From the NCBI GenBank assembly GCA_937139475.1, contig CAKZQF010000008.1:1-64000 (forward strand): 64,000 nt of DNA. The letters run 5' to 3'. Numbering within the stretch: the first letter of the stretch is position 1; every line of letters begins with the position of its first letter. The DNA is from an uncultured Gammaproteobacteria bacterium. GTDB lineage: Bacteria; Pseudomonadota; Gammaproteobacteria; Enterobacterales; Psychrobiaceae. The translations under genes were made by a program, and so were the position numbers. Under the pieces are notes generated by a model that did not search any database, was not told the DNA's origin, and worked only from the letters and a program-made list of their open reading frames with translations. Positions 49,577-59,009 of this stretch are shown piece after piece.

Positions 49577-50977
49577 ATGAGTTTTGCCGATTTAGGTTTA
49601 TGCCCACAAATATTAAGCGCTGTAGCAGATCAAGGCTACGATACGCCATCGCCGATTCAAGCGCAGGCGATTCCTGCAGTATTAGCTGGGCGTGATGTCA
49701 TGGCTGCGGCGCAAACTGGTACTGGTAAGACGGCTGGCTTTACATTGCCAATTCTAGAGCTACTTTCAAAGGGACAAAGTTCAAAGAATAATCAAGTGCG
49801 TACTCTTATACTTACGCCAACGCGTGAGCTAGCAGCACAAGTTGCTGAAAATGTTGCTGTGTATAGTAAAAATCTACCGCTTAAGTCAACGGTGGTGTTT
49901 GGTGGTGTTAAAATTAACCCACAAATGCAAAAACTTCGTGGTGGTACAGATGTGTTGGTTGCCACGCCAGGCCGTTTGCTGGATTTATATAATCAGCGTG
50001 CCATTCGTTTTGATCATTTAGAAGTGTTAGTCCTCGATGAAGCAGACCGTATGTTAGATATGGGCTTTATTCATGATATTAAACGCATTATTAAGCTATT
50101 GCCTAAAAAACGTCAAAACCTGATGTTTTCAGCAACGTTTTCGCCAGATATTCGCCAACTTGCTAAGGGCCTGATAAATGATCCTGTTGAGGTTTCTGTT
50201 ACTCCGGAAAACTCTACGGTAGAGCGAATTGAGCAATGGCTATGCCCATTGGACAAGAGCCGTAAGACGCAAGCTTTAACCTTCTTAATTGAAGACAATG
50301 AGTGGGAACAAGTCTTAGTGTTCTCGCGCACCAAACATGGCGCTAACCGTATTGCTAAACAGTTGGAAGCCAAAGGACATAGTGCTGCGCCTATTCATGG
50401 TAATAAGAGCCAAGGGGCTCGTACCAGAGCATTAGCTGGTTTTAAAGATGGCTCAATTAAAGTATTAGTGGCCACCGATATTGCTGCACGTGGTATCGAC
50501 ATCGATCAGTTACCCATTGTAGTCAACTTCGATTTACCTAATGTAGCCGAAGACTATGTTCACCGCATTGGCCGCACTGGTCGCGCTGGTGCTGGTGGGG
50601 AGGCGGTTAGCCTGGTTAGTAATGATGAAGCTCAGCAGCTTAAAGACATTGAACGTTTAATTAAGCAGCTTATTCCGCGAAAAGAAATTCCTGGACTTGA
50701 AGCTGTGCATCGTTTACCTGAGTTTGAGCTAGATACTCGCCCAATCAAGGCGAAAAAGCCAAAGAAGTCGAGACCACCGCGTAATGATCATCAAGACGGT
50801 CAGCGCTCTGGCGAAAACTCTCGCGGCCACAAACCAAGAAGTGCTAATGGACGCCACAAAGCTGGTGGTAATGCAAAGAGCGGCAACAGTTCGCGTCGTT
50901 CTAATAACCGTGGGCAGGGTGGCAACACCAGTAATCAGCAAGCTAATAAGCGCAGTAGCGGTAATCGGAGCGCTTAG
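49577..50977 (+). CDS. rhlE: DEAD-box RNA helicase RhlE
   Basis: 466 residues. Q motif ([12 protein letters not shown]...PSPIQ), motif [13 protein letters not shown], Ia [41 protein letters not shown] and [15 protein letters not shown]. The tail (about 385-466) is rich in Lys, Arg, Asn and Gly and should bind RNA non-specifically. RhlE helicases act in ribosome assembly and RNA decay. Confidence 0.95.
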   Translation: MSFADLGLCPQILSAVADQGYDTPSPIQAQAIPAVLAGRDVMAAAQTGTGKTAGFTLPILELLSKGQSSKNNQVRTLILTPTRELAAQVAENVAVYSKNLPLKSTVVFGGVKINPQMQKLRGGTDVLVATPGRLLDLYNQRAIRFDHLEVLVLDEADRMLDMGFIHDIKRIIKLLPKKRQNLMFSATFSPDIRQLAKGLINDPVEVSVTPENSTVERIEQWLCPLDKSRKTQALTFLIEDNEWEQVLVFSRTKHGANRIAKQLEAKGHSAAPIHGNKSQGARTRALAGFKDGSIKVLVATDIAARGIDIDQLPIVVNFDLPNVAEDYVHRIGRTGRAGAGGEAVSLVSNDEAQQLKDIERLIKQLIPRKEIPGLEAVHRLPEFELDTRPIKAKKPKKSRPPRNDHQDGQRSGENSRGHKPRSANGRHKAGGNAKSGNSSRRSNNRGQGGNTSNQQANKRSSGNRSA

Positions 50978-50988
50978 GCTCCTTAAGT

Positions 50989-51018
50989 AAAAGCCAAATA
51001 TCGCTATTTGGCTTTTTG
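50989..51018 (+). terminator. Rho-independent terminator of rhlE
   Basis: AGCCAAATA, TCGC, TATTTGGCT, then TTTTG. Confidence 0.88.
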
Positions 51019-51046
51019 TTTAATCTGGCCTGACATTTGTAATAAG

Positions 51047-51103
51047 ACCAATCCGATTAAGTAGCTTCCCACTCAGTGGGAACAAACTTAGTCAGATTGG
51101 TAT
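51047..51103. repeat. MITE-like repeat, short form (57 bp)
   Basis: The ends ACCAATCCGATTAAGT and ACTTAGTCAGATTGGT are inverted copies (14 of 16). The middle CCCACT-C-AGTGGG forms its own hairpin. It is the compact version of the long element at 7508-7819; the outer sequence of the two is nearly identical. Confidence 0.8.
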
Positions 51104-51182
51104 AATAGCCATTGGCCATAATCTATTGTCATGTCGAGCACTCCACCGGTGAGGTATCTATTCACCTTTGGTGAAAGCCAGC

Positions 51183-51962
51183 TTAAGGTTTGGCCTGCAG
51201 GGTGATTATTGAAAACGTAGCGCCCTGTGGATCGTTTATAACACTAAAACGCCCAACTTCTGGGATATCGGAAGGTGGCACACAAATTGTTGCGCCAAGT
51301 GACTCAGCTTTCTCGGCTGCCTGATCGCAATCTGCTACTTGAAAATAGGCCATCCAATGGGGTGGTGTATCTCCCCATTCTTCGGTCATCTCCAGCATGC
51401 CGCCTTGTGGCTTGTTTGCTGCAACAAATTCAGTGTACTCCATCCCTTCCATTAGGCTATCAATACATTCCCACTGGAATAAATTATGGTAGAACGCTTT
51501 GCTATCGCTCGCTGATTTAGTTGCAAGTTCATTCCAGCATAAGGTGTTATCAGTATCACGAAGTCCAATGCCAGGATGTTCATTTCCCTGCCAAATGGCG
51601 AAAACTGCGCCTTGGGGTTGTTGGATAATGGCCATACGGCCAGCGGTCATAACATCATGAGGCCCAGAGATAATATCCCCGCCCATGTCTTGTGCTATCT
51701 CACACGTCTTATCTGCGTCATCAACTGCAACGTATGATAGCCAGTTAGTCATAACCCCATTCGCTTGTTGCTCTGGGGTTATTTCAAACATCGCTGCAAC
51801 AGTCTTACCGTCGACTTGCATCATGGTGTAGTACTTATCGTCACCAATTGGATCATCGATGGCGGTCCAATTAAATAAATTGCAGTAGAAATCTTTTGCT
51901 TGTTGCCAGTTCGCTGCGGTTAATTCAACCCAGCAAAATTGACCGTGTGGATAGTTATTCAT
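51183..51962 (-). CDS. Double VOC-domain protein
   Basis: 259 residues, two VOC (glyoxalase-like) domains, about 1-125 and 130-257. Each begins with a W-containing strand (FCWVELTAANWQQAKDFYC; CWNELATKSASDSKAFYHN) and ends DPQGA-FSI or QPQGAVFAI. Members resemble proteins annotated as hydroxylases or glyoxalases in actinomycetes, but no reaction can be assigned. Confidence 0.88.
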   Translation of the reverse strand: MNNYPHGQFCWVELTAANWQQAKDFYCNLFNWTAIDDPIGDDKYYTMMQVDGKTVAAMFEITPEQQANGVMTNWLSYVAVDDADKTCEIAQDMGGDIISGPHDVMTAGRMAIIQQPQGAVFAIWQGNEHPGIGLRDTDNTLCWNELATKSASDSKAFYHNLFQWECIDSLMEGMEYTEFVAANKPQGGMLEMTEEWGDTPPHWMAYFQVADCDQAAEKAESLGATICVPPSDIPEVGRFSVINDPQGATFSIITLQAKP

Positions 51963-52151
51963 GATTATTCCCCGCTTGAAATAGATACCTAAACTTAGCT
52001 AGCTATTTCAGTAATAGCAAGTTCAATGAGCGGGAGTGGTATTTATTCAGGTGTGGAAATCAGCGATAGAAATGCAGCCAGTTTATTCAATTATTAGTCC
52101 GCTCCCATAGCTAAGATAGCCTCAATACAGATCAACAAGCAGGTGGTAATC

Positions 52152-52331
52152 ATGAAAAGCATACCGAACACACTCCTCATTTTAATGTCGTTAATCATCA
52201 GTGGAGCAACTTTTGCGCATGGCGCTATGCCGCAGCTATCAATCTTCCATGCCATGGTGCTGCATCCGTTATTTTTTCTCTCCGCAATAGGGTTGTTGGC
52301 TGCCATGAGAAGAACAGTAAAAGCAGCGTAA
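52152..52331 (+). CDS. Small exported or membrane protein
   Basis: 59 residues from the ATG at 52152, with AGGTGG six bases upstream. A typical signal sequence (MKSIPNTLLILMSLIISGAT, FAHG) is followed by a second hydrophobic segment (LHPLFFLSAIGLLAAM) and a basic tail. I do not recognise the family. The good ribosome binding site and coherent topology favour it being real; an overlapping minus-strand frame does not show such features. Confidence 0.55.
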   Translation: MKSIPNTLLILMSLIISGATFAHGAMPQLSIFHAMVLHPLFFLSAIGLLAAMRRTVKAA

Positions 52332-52348
52332 TAATATGTTAAGGGGCG

Positions 52349-52377
52349 AAAAAAAATCCCCGCCCAAGCGAGGATTT
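52349..52377 (-). terminator. Rho-independent terminator of the ilv-dapB-like operon
   Basis: On the minus strand AAATCC-CGC pairs with GCG-GGATTT (one mismatch) and is followed by eight T. It lies 19 bp beyond the stop codon of the DapB-like gene. Confidence 0.8.
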
Positions 52378-52395
52378 GTCATTAGTTGTTGGAGC

Positions 52396-53127
52396 CTAAT
52401 CCATTAAATGCTCTAAACCATAAACCAGCTGATTGCGCTCAACCACTTTTTTACAGGCTAACACAACCCCTGGCATAAAAGACTCACGGTGCTGTGAGTT
52501 ATGCTCAATCTTAAGCGTTTCGCTGAGACCACCAAAGAATACGGTTTGCTGCGCAACCACACCTGGTAGTCGAATGGAATGAAGCTTAACACCTTCAAGC
52601 TCTGCGCCGCGCGCACCTTCAACAAGCTCTTTGTCGCTGGTGGCTTGTGGCGCACTGGTTCGTGCTGCAGCAATCATCTCTGCCGTGCGCAGGCCTGTAC
52701 CTGAAGGACTTTCTTCTTTTTGGGGGCTGTGTGCTTCAATGACTTCAACATCAGGCAGGTATTTAGCCGCCTGGGCTGCAAACTTCATCATCAGTACAGC
52801 GCCGACTGAAAAGTTAGGTGCGATTAAACCACCCAAGCCTTTGTCACTTGATAACGCTTGTAGCTGAGCGACTTGAGATTCTACAAAACCACTGGTGCCA
52901 ATTACCGGACAAGCACCATTGTTTAATATGGTTTGCGTGTTATCAAAACCAGCTGATGCTGCGGTAAAATCCACCACAACTTGTGGCTTAAGCTCTTGGA
53001 TAGTTGCAGCCAAATCATCTTGGTAATCAATCTCACCAACAATAGTTAATGCTGGATCATTACTAATTGCCTTAACTGCTTCGCTACCCATGCGCCCATT
53101 AGCGCCGTTCACTAATACTTTTATCAT
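52396..53127 (-). CDS. DapB-family reductase, short divergent type
   Basis: 243 residues, shorter than E. coli DapB (273) and closer in pattern to Gram-positive DapB. Nucleotide motif NGANGRMG (7-14), VDFTAAS, GTSGF and APNFSVGAVLMMKFAAQ are present. The catalytic segment reads EAHSPQKEESPSGTG (131-145): His133 and Lys137 match the usual EAHHxxKxDAPSGTA, but the second His and the Asp-Ala are changed. 4-hydroxy-tetrahydrodipicolinate reductase is the natural guess; the operon context leaves room for a different substrate. It starts 5 bp after the aminotransferase gene. Confidence 0.8.
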   Translation of the reverse strand: MIKVLVNGANGRMGSEAVKAISNDPALTIVGEIDYQDDLAATIQELKPQVVVDFTAASAGFDNTQTILNNGACPVIGTSGFVESQVAQLQALSSDKGLGGLIAPNFSVGAVLMMKFAAQAAKYLPDVEVIEAHSPQKEESPSGTGLRTAEMIAAARTSAPQATSDKELVEGARGAELEGVKLHSIRLPGVVAQQTVFFGGLSETLKIEHNSQHRESFMPGVVLACKKVVERNQLVYGLEHLMD

Positions 53128-53132
53128 GTTCT

Positions 53133-54254
53133 CTATTTACCTAATGCAGACTTTAAGGCTGCTAAACATAGCATTACATTTTCACTGCGCGCTGCATAAC
53201 CCATCAAACCGATCCGCCATGCTTTGCCCGCAAAGGCGCCAAGGCCGGCACCAATTTCTAGATTATATTCATTAAGTAGTGTGCTGCGTACCGCTGCATC
53301 ATCTACACCTTCGGGGATCTTGATTGTGTTTAGCTGTGGCAAACGATGTGCTTCATCAACAATAAACTCAATTCCCATTTCTGTTAAGCCTGCTTTTAGT
53401 GCTTCATGTTGAGTTTTATGGCGTGCCCACGCATTTTCTAACCCTTCGTTTTGTAACATCACTAGCGATTCGTGTAATGCGTAAAGTGAGTTTACAGGGG
53501 CTGTGTGATGGTAGCTGCGCTTGCCTTCACCACTCCAGTAGCTCATTACTAATGTTTGGTCTAAGAACCAGCTTGGCACTTTGCCTTCGCGAGCTTTTAG
53601 CTTTTCAATGGCACGAGGACCAAAGCTTACTGGCGAGATCCCCGGGACACATGACATACACTTTTGACTACCAGAATAGATTGCATCAATACCCCACTCA
53701 TCTACGCGTAGCTCAACACCGCCGAGGCTGGTAACGGCATCGACAATAGTTAGTGCGTTATGTTTTTGTGCTATTTGACACAGTAACTTGGCATCAGAGA
53801 GTGCACCTGTTGATGTTTCGGCATGTACAAAGGCAACGAACTTAGCATCTGGGTTTTGTTCTAGTGCTGTTTCAACTTTTTGTGGGTCAACTGGCTTGCC
53901 CCAGTCGTCATTAACAATGATTGCAGTTGCGCCTAAGCGTTCAACGTTTTCCACCATACGGCCACCGAAAACACCATTAACACAGACAATGACTTTCTCG
54001 CCCGGCTCAACAAGGTTAACAAAACAAGTTTCCATGCCCGCACTGCCCGGCGCAGAAACTGCAATGGTAAATTCGTTTTTTGTTTGAAAAGCGTATTGCA
54101 ACATGGCTTTTACTTCGTCCATCATGCCGACAAATTCTGGGTCCAGATGGCCAATGGTTGGACGGCTTAGTGCTTCAAGAACACGTGGTGATACATCGCT
54201 TGGTCCTGGCCCCATTAACGTGCGCGGTGTTGGGTGAAATGACGTAATGCTCAT
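53133..54254 (-). CDS. Class V aminotransferase (alanine/serine-glyoxylate type)
   Basis: 373 residues. A fold-type I PLP enzyme with the Schiff-base lysine at about 198 ([13 protein letters not shown]), the cofactor Asp in [13 protein letters not shown] and the N-terminal [13 protein letters not shown]. Nearest named families are alanine-glyoxylate and serine-glyoxylate aminotransferases; ureidoglycine transaminase (PucG) is another relative. The gene begins 18 bp after ilvA and ends 5 bp before the DapB-like gene, so it looks like part of the ilv transcript. Confidence 0.88.
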   Translation of the reverse strand: MSITSFHPTPRTLMGPGPSDVSPRVLEALSRPTIGHLDPEFVGMMDEVKAMLQYAFQTKNEFTIAVSAPGSAGMETCFVNLVEPGEKVIVCVNGVFGGRMVENVERLGATAIIVNDDWGKPVDPQKVETALEQNPDAKFVAFVHAETSTGALSDAKLLCQIAQKHNALTIVDAVTSLGGVELRVDEWGIDAIYSGSQKCMSCVPGISPVSFGPRAIEKLKAREGKVPSWFLDQTLVMSYWSGEGKRSYHHTAPVNSLYALHESLVMLQNEGLENAWARHKTQHEALKAGLTEMGIEFIVDEAHRLPQLNTIKIPEGVDDAAVRSTLLNEYNLEIGAGLGAFAGKAWRIGLMGYAARSENVMLCLAALKSALGK

Positions 54255-54272
54255 GTTGTTTTCCTATCTCTA

Positions 54273-55802
54273 TTAATGGGTCAAAAAAGTATTATACACA
54301 GGGTTCTCGCTTTCATCTTTGTATTGATAACCCAATTGTTCTAGGTGGGCGATAAAGTCGCCATATTGTTCATCTGGTAGTTCAAAACCGGCTAATACAC
54401 GGCCATAGGCTGCGCCATGATTACGGTAATGGAATAAGGTGATATTCCAATTCTCGCCTAGGGTGGCTAAAAAGCTGGTTAATGCGCCAGGGCATTCTGG
54501 AAACTCAAAACTAAATAATCGCTCATTAAGAGGCTCGCAAGGGCGGCCGCCAACCATATACCGCACATGTAATTTGGCTAACTCATTGTGTGATAAATCT
54601 TGTGCCGGATAACCTTGGGTCTGTAAGGACTCAATCATGGATTTGAGCTCGGTCTCGCCATTGGCTAGGCGTAACCCGACAAATATGTTGGCACTATCGT
54701 TGTTGGCAAAACGGTAGTTAAACTCTGTGATTGCACGGCCACCGAGCACTTGGCAAAATTGACGAAAGCTTCCTTTTTGCTCAGGGATTTTCACCGCCAT
54801 AATGCCTTCTTTTTGCTCACCCAATTCGCAGCGCTCTGATACATAGCGCAGGCCATGGAAGTTAACGTTAGCCCCGGAGAGTATCGCGACTAAATGTTTT
54901 TCTTTAATCTGCTGTTGAGTACTATATTTCTTGAGGCCTGCTAGCGCTAGCGCGCCAGATGGTTCGGCAATGGCGCGGGTGTCTTCAAAGATATCTTTTA
55001 CCGCAGCACATATTTCATCGGTTGAAACCGTAACCATGTCATCGACATAATCTTGCGCAAGGCGAAATGGTTCTTCGCCAATACGTTTAACGGCGACGCC
55101 GTCGGCAAATAACCCAACACGGTCTAAATCAACAGGCTTGCCCGCATCTAGTGCAGCCGTTAAACAGGCAGAGTCTTTGGACTCAACACCAATAACTTTA
55201 ATATCGGGGCGTACCATCTTAAGGTAAACGGCAACGCCAGCCACCAAACCGCCGCCACCAACCGGAACGAAAACATAATCGAGTTCGCGGTGCTGCTGCA
55301 ATAATTCCATTGCCACTGTGCCTTGTCCGGCAATAACATCCTCATCATCAAAAGGCGGAATAAACACCATACCATCACTTTTTGATAAGGCTTTGGCGTG
55401 CTCATTGGCCTGATCGAAGCTATCACCGTGTAATACAACAGTGCCGCCAAGATGTTTAACAGACTCAACTTTAATATCTGGTGTGGTTCGTGGCATGACA
55501 ATGATTGCTTTGGTGCCACGGTGATGAGCGGATAGAGCAACCCCTTGAGCGTGGTTGCCAGCAGATGCCGTGACAACTCCAATAGCCAATTGCTCAGGTG
55601 TTAGCTGAGCAATTTTATTGTAGGCGCCGCGTAGTTTAAAGCTAAATACAGGTTGCTTATCCTCACGCTTTAATAAAATGCTGTTATTAAAGCGAGCAGA
55701 CAGTTTTTTTAAGCTATCAAGCGGTGTTACAACAGCAGTGTCATAAACGGGGGCTTGTAAAATACGGGTCAGGTACTCTAGACCCGTTAACTGGGATGAC
55801 AT
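54273..55802 (-). CDS. ilvA: Threonine deaminase (biosynthetic)
   Basis: 509 residues (E. coli 514). PLP lysine 56 in SFKLRGAYNKI, glycine loop VPVGGGGLVAG, then two ACT-like regulatory domains from about 325 to 500. Converts threonine to 2-oxobutyrate, the committed step to isoleucine; the ACT pair implies isoleucine feedback. It starts 2 bp after ilvD. Confidence 0.96.
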   Translation of the reverse strand: MSSQLTGLEYLTRILQAPVYDTAVVTPLDSLKKLSARFNNSILLKREDKQPVFSFKLRGAYNKIAQLTPEQLAIGVVTASAGNHAQGVALSAHHRGTKAIIVMPRTTPDIKVESVKHLGGTVVLHGDSFDQANEHAKALSKSDGMVFIPPFDDEDVIAGQGTVAMELLQQHRELDYVFVPVGGGGLVAGVAVYLKMVRPDIKVIGVESKDSACLTAALDAGKPVDLDRVGLFADGVAVKRIGEEPFRLAQDYVDDMVTVSTDEICAAVKDIFEDTRAIAEPSGALALAGLKKYSTQQQIKEKHLVAILSGANVNFHGLRYVSERCELGEQKEGIMAVKIPEQKGSFRQFCQVLGGRAITEFNYRFANNDSANIFVGLRLANGETELKSMIESLQTQGYPAQDLSHNELAKLHVRYMVGGRPCEPLNERLFSFEFPECPGALTSFLATLGENWNITLFHYRNHGAAYGRVLAGFELPDEQYGDFIAHLEQLGYQYKDESENPVYNTFLTH

Positions 55803-55804
55803 TA

Positions 55805-57661
55805 TTAGTCTTCCTTTTCAAATACGCTAGTATCGCGAACAGCGCCTTTGTCGGCACTCGTTGCTAGCATGGCGTAGGCTTTTAATGCGGTTGAAACATG
55901 GCGCTCACGTGTTGCTGGCTGCCATGCTTTCTTGCCTTTGGCTTCCATTGCGCTGCGACGAGCAGCAAGCTCAACGGCGCTGATGCGAATTGAAATATCA
56001 CGTTTAGGAATATCGATATCAATGATATCGCCATCTTCAACAAGTGCGATATCACCACCACTTGCTGCTTCTGGAGAGACGTGACCAATTGATAGGCCTG
56101 AGGTACCGCCAGAGAAACGACCATCGGTGATCAAGGCGCATTCTTTGCCTAGCCCCATCGATTTTAGGTAAGTGGTAGGGTAGAGCATCTCTTGCATACC
56201 CGGACCACCTTTAGGTCCTTCATAACGAATAATCACAACATCACCGGCTTTAACGTCGCCGCCTAGGATCCCTTCAACAGCGGTGTCCTGGCTTTCGAAG
56301 ATCTTTGCAGGACCTGAGAACGTTAGGTTGTCATCATCAACACCAGCCGTTTTAACAATACAGCCATTGGCTGCAAGGTTGCCTGAAAGTACAGCTAAGC
56401 CGCCCTCTAGGCTAAATGCATTGTCGATGCTGCGAATACAGCCGTTGGCACGGTCATCATCTAGTGTGTCCCAGCGACAAGATTGGCTAAAGGCTTTGGT
56501 GGTGCGAATACCAGCAGGGCCTGCTCGGTAGAAATCTTTAATTGCCTGATCGCCAGTTAAGGTGACATCGTATTGCTCAATAATTTCTGCTAATGACAAA
56601 CCAAGCATGCTACGTACCTCAGTGTGCAGTAGTCCTGCACGGGCAAGTTCGCCTAAGATAGCAACGATGCCACCTGCGCGGTGCACATCTTCCATGTGGT
56701 AATCGGGCGTTGATGGCGCCACTTTACAAAGCTGTGGTACGACGCGCGATAAACGGTCGATGTCGCTCATATCAAAATCAACCTCGCCTTCTTGGGCAAT
56801 GGCTAACAAGTGCAATACAGTATTTGTTGAACCGCCCATGGCGATGTCTAGCGTCATCGCATTTTCAAAGGCTTTTTTAGTTGCGATACCACGTGGCAGA
56901 GCAAGTGGGTCGTCATTTTTGTAGTAAGCTTCGCACATATCCATAATACGCTTACCAGCGTTTAGGAATAACGCTTCGCGATCGCTATGGGTTGCCAGCA
57001 TAGAACCGTTACCCGGCTGAGCCAGACCAAGTGCCTCGGCTAAACAGTTCATCGAGTTAGCAGTAAACATACCAGAACATGAACCACAAGTAGGACATGC
57101 GCTACGCTCGATTTGGTCGCTTTGCTCATCAGATACATTCTTATCGGCGCCTTGGATCATCGCATCCACCAAATCAAGTTTAATGATTTGCTCTGAAAGC
57201 TTGGTTTTACCCGCTTCCATTGGACCGCCTGATACAAAAATCACTGGAATATTTAGACGCATCGCGGCCATCATCATTCCTGGCGTGATCTTGTCGCAAT
57301 TAGAAATACACACCATGGCATCGGCACAATGCGCGTTAACCATGTATTCAACAGAATCTGCGATCAGTTCACGAGAAGGCAGGCTATACAACATGCCGCT
57401 GTGGCCCATCGCGATACCATCATCTACTGCGATAGTATTAAACTCTTTTGCTACGCCCCCAGCTTCTTCGATAGCGCCAGCAACAAGTTGTCCCATGTCT
57501 TTTAAATGAACGTGTCCCGGTACAAATTGGGTGAATGAGTTAACCACAGCAATAATTGGTTTTCCAAAGTCGTTATCGGTCATGCCTGTAGCGCGCCATA
57601 GTGCGCGAGCACCTGCCATGTTACGGCCTTGGGTACTTGTTGCTGATCTTAATTTTGCCAT
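55805..57661 (-). CDS. ilvD: Dihydroxy-acid dehydratase
   Basis: 618 residues (E. coli 616). Iron-sulfur ligands in [10 protein letters not shown] and [16 protein letters not shown], and the [17 protein letters not shown] signature near the C-terminus. Makes 2-oxo acids for valine, leucine and isoleucine. The [4Fe-4S] type of this family makes it sensitive to oxidants. Confidence 0.97.
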   Translation of the reverse strand: MAKLRSATSTQGRNMAGARALWRATGMTDNDFGKPIIAVVNSFTQFVPGHVHLKDMGQLVAGAIEEAGGVAKEFNTIAVDDGIAMGHSGMLYSLPSRELIADSVEYMVNAHCADAMVCISNCDKITPGMMMAAMRLNIPVIFVSGGPMEAGKTKLSEQIIKLDLVDAMIQGADKNVSDEQSDQIERSACPTCGSCSGMFTANSMNCLAEALGLAQPGNGSMLATHSDREALFLNAGKRIMDMCEAYYKNDDPLALPRGIATKKAFENAMTLDIAMGGSTNTVLHLLAIAQEGEVDFDMSDIDRLSRVVPQLCKVAPSTPDYHMEDVHRAGGIVAILGELARAGLLHTEVRSMLGLSLAEIIEQYDVTLTGDQAIKDFYRAGPAGIRTTKAFSQSCRWDTLDDDRANGCIRSIDNAFSLEGGLAVLSGNLAANGCIVKTAGVDDDNLTFSGPAKIFESQDTAVEGILGGDVKAGDVVIIRYEGPKGGPGMQEMLYPTTYLKSMGLGKECALITDGRFSGGTSGLSIGHVSPEAASGGDIALVEDGDIIDIDIPKRDISIRISAVELAARRSAMEAKGKKAWQPATRERHVSTALKAYAMLATSADKGAVRDTSVFEKED

Positions 57662-57690
57662 CTGTCTTTTCCACCTAATTCGAATGCTTT

Positions 57691-57757
57691 GTCATTTCAT
57701 TTGCCAACTAACTTAATAGGCAAATGGAATGACAAAATGGCGCAGCGATTGCGCCAT
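57691..57757 (-). other. Two tandem hairpins between ilvE and ilvD
   Basis: GTCATTTCATTTGCC (57691-57705) pairs with GGCAAATGGAATGAC (57719-57733) with one mismatch. Beside it ATGGCGCA (57737-57744) pairs with TGCGCCAT (57750-57757). In the minus-strand message the second is followed by TTTTG. They may protect upstream mRNA or partly terminate it. Confidence 0.75.
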
Positions 57758-57779
57758 CTTGTTTGGCTATTAAAAAGTC

Positions 57780-58709
57780 TTACTCAACTGACTCTAACCA
57801 ACCGTACTTATCTTCTGTTTGACCGTTAAATAGACCAAAGAAAGTATCTTGCAGCTTGCGAGTGATATCACCCATTTTACCTGTGCCTACTTCGATGCCA
57901 TCAACGCTGCGAACTGCGACGATTTCAGAGGCTGTACCACACATAAAGAATTCGTCCGCAACATATAGAGACTCACGAGAAATCAATTCTTCACGTACTT
58001 CATAACCTAAGTCTCTAGCGAGTGTCATCACTGTGTCACGTGTTAATCCAGACAGAATTGAGGCGGTTGCGGGAGGTGTATAAATAACCCCTTTGCGTAC
58101 CAAAAATAGGTTTTGACCTGCACCTTCACTCACGTAGTTGTTAACATCTAACGCAATGCCTTCAGTGTAACCATGGCGACGTGCTTCCATTGAAATCAGT
58201 TGAGAGGACAAGTAGTTACCGCCAGCTTTTGCTGCTGTTGGCATCGTGTTTGGCGCTAAGCGATTCCACGATGAAACACCCACATCAACTCCTTGTTCAC
58301 GGGCTTCATCACCTAAGTATGCGCCCCAGAAAAATGCCGCAATCATCACATCTGATTTTGCGTCAATTGGCGGACGTAATCCCATGCCAATATCACCATA
58401 AAATGCCAGTGGACGTAGGTAAGCATCTGTTAGCTTGTTCGCTTTCATTGCTTCTTTACAGGCTTCCAAGATTTGCTCTTGGGTAAACGGAATGTCCATT
58501 TGATAGATTTTTGCCGAGTTAAATAAGCGCTCAATATGCTCAGTTAATCGGAAAATCTTAGTGCCCGTTGGCGTTTGGTAGGCACGAATACCCTCAAATA
58601 CAGATGAACCGTAATGAAGCGCATGACTCATCACATGAACAGTCGCGTCTTTCCAAGGCATTATTTCGCCATTAAACCAAATTAGCTCTGGAGTGTTCGC
58701 ATTAGACAT
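57780..58709 (-). CDS. ilvE: Branched-chain amino acid aminotransferase
   Basis: 309 residues, as in E. coli. Fold-type IV PLP enzyme: ALHYGSSVFEGIRAY near the start, PLP lysine in AAKAGGNYLSSQL, EGAGQNLFLV and TLARDLGYEV. Final transamination for leucine, isoleucine and valine. It lies between ilvM and ilvD. Confidence 0.97.
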   Translation of the reverse strand: MSNANTPELIWFNGEIMPWKDATVHVMSHALHYGSSVFEGIRAYQTPTGTKIFRLTEHIERLFNSAKIYQMDIPFTQEQILEACKEAMKANKLTDAYLRPLAFYGDIGMGLRPPIDAKSDVMIAAFFWGAYLGDEAREQGVDVGVSSWNRLAPNTMPTAAKAGGNYLSSQLISMEARRHGYTEGIALDVNNYVSEGAGQNLFLVRKGVIYTPPATASILSGLTRDTVMTLARDLGYEVREELISRESLYVADEFFMCGTASEIVAVRSVDGIEVGTGKMGDITRKLQDTFFGLFNGQTEDKYGWLESVE

Positions 58710-58743
58710 TATTTGTTCCTCAATTCTTTAATTTGTTGTCGCT

Positions 58744-58769
58744 AAGAGCGCTTGTATTTAAGCGCTCTT
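58744..58769 (-). other. Perfect 10-bp hairpin spanning the ilvM stop
   Basis: AAGAGCGCTT, 6-base loop, AAGCGCTCTT. It includes the ilvM stop codon (58758-58760), in the 48-bp gap before ilvE. No T run follows. Confidence 0.75.
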
Positions 58770-59009
58770 GGCATCTATTTGTTCATTTAAGTCAATGACC
58801 TGTTTGACGTCGAATATTTTTTTTAGTTGTGACATCAATAAATGAATGGCTCTCTGGCTTGAGACGGTAATTTCCAGCTCTCCGCGCTCACTGTTCCAGT
58901 GCATTAACTTTACCTCAAAGCCACGGTGACGCGCTACACGTAATATACGTTCAAGTACCTCTGGAGACTGATTTACGATAAGTTTTAGGTTGTTTGTGTG
59001 TAAAGTCAT
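58758..59009 (-). CDS. ilvM: Acetolactate synthase II small subunit
   Basis: 83 residues (E. coli 87), a single ACT-like domain (LKLIVNQSPEVLERILRVAR...FEVKLMHWN). Partner of the adjacent large subunit; the stop of ilvG and start of ilvM are adjacent. Confidence 0.93.
   Translation of the reverse strand: MTLHTNNLKLIVNQSPEVLERILRVARHRGFEVKLMHWNSERGELEITVSSQRAIHLLMSQLKKIFDVKQVIDLNEQIDAKSA

Noticed and set aside
52094..52306. Minus-strand frame opposite the small exported protein
   Set aside because: It overlaps the better-supported + strand gene and has no signal or membrane logic.
55160..55582. 140-codon second frame inside ilvA
   Set aside because: It lies in another frame of an intact enzyme gene with no features of its own.
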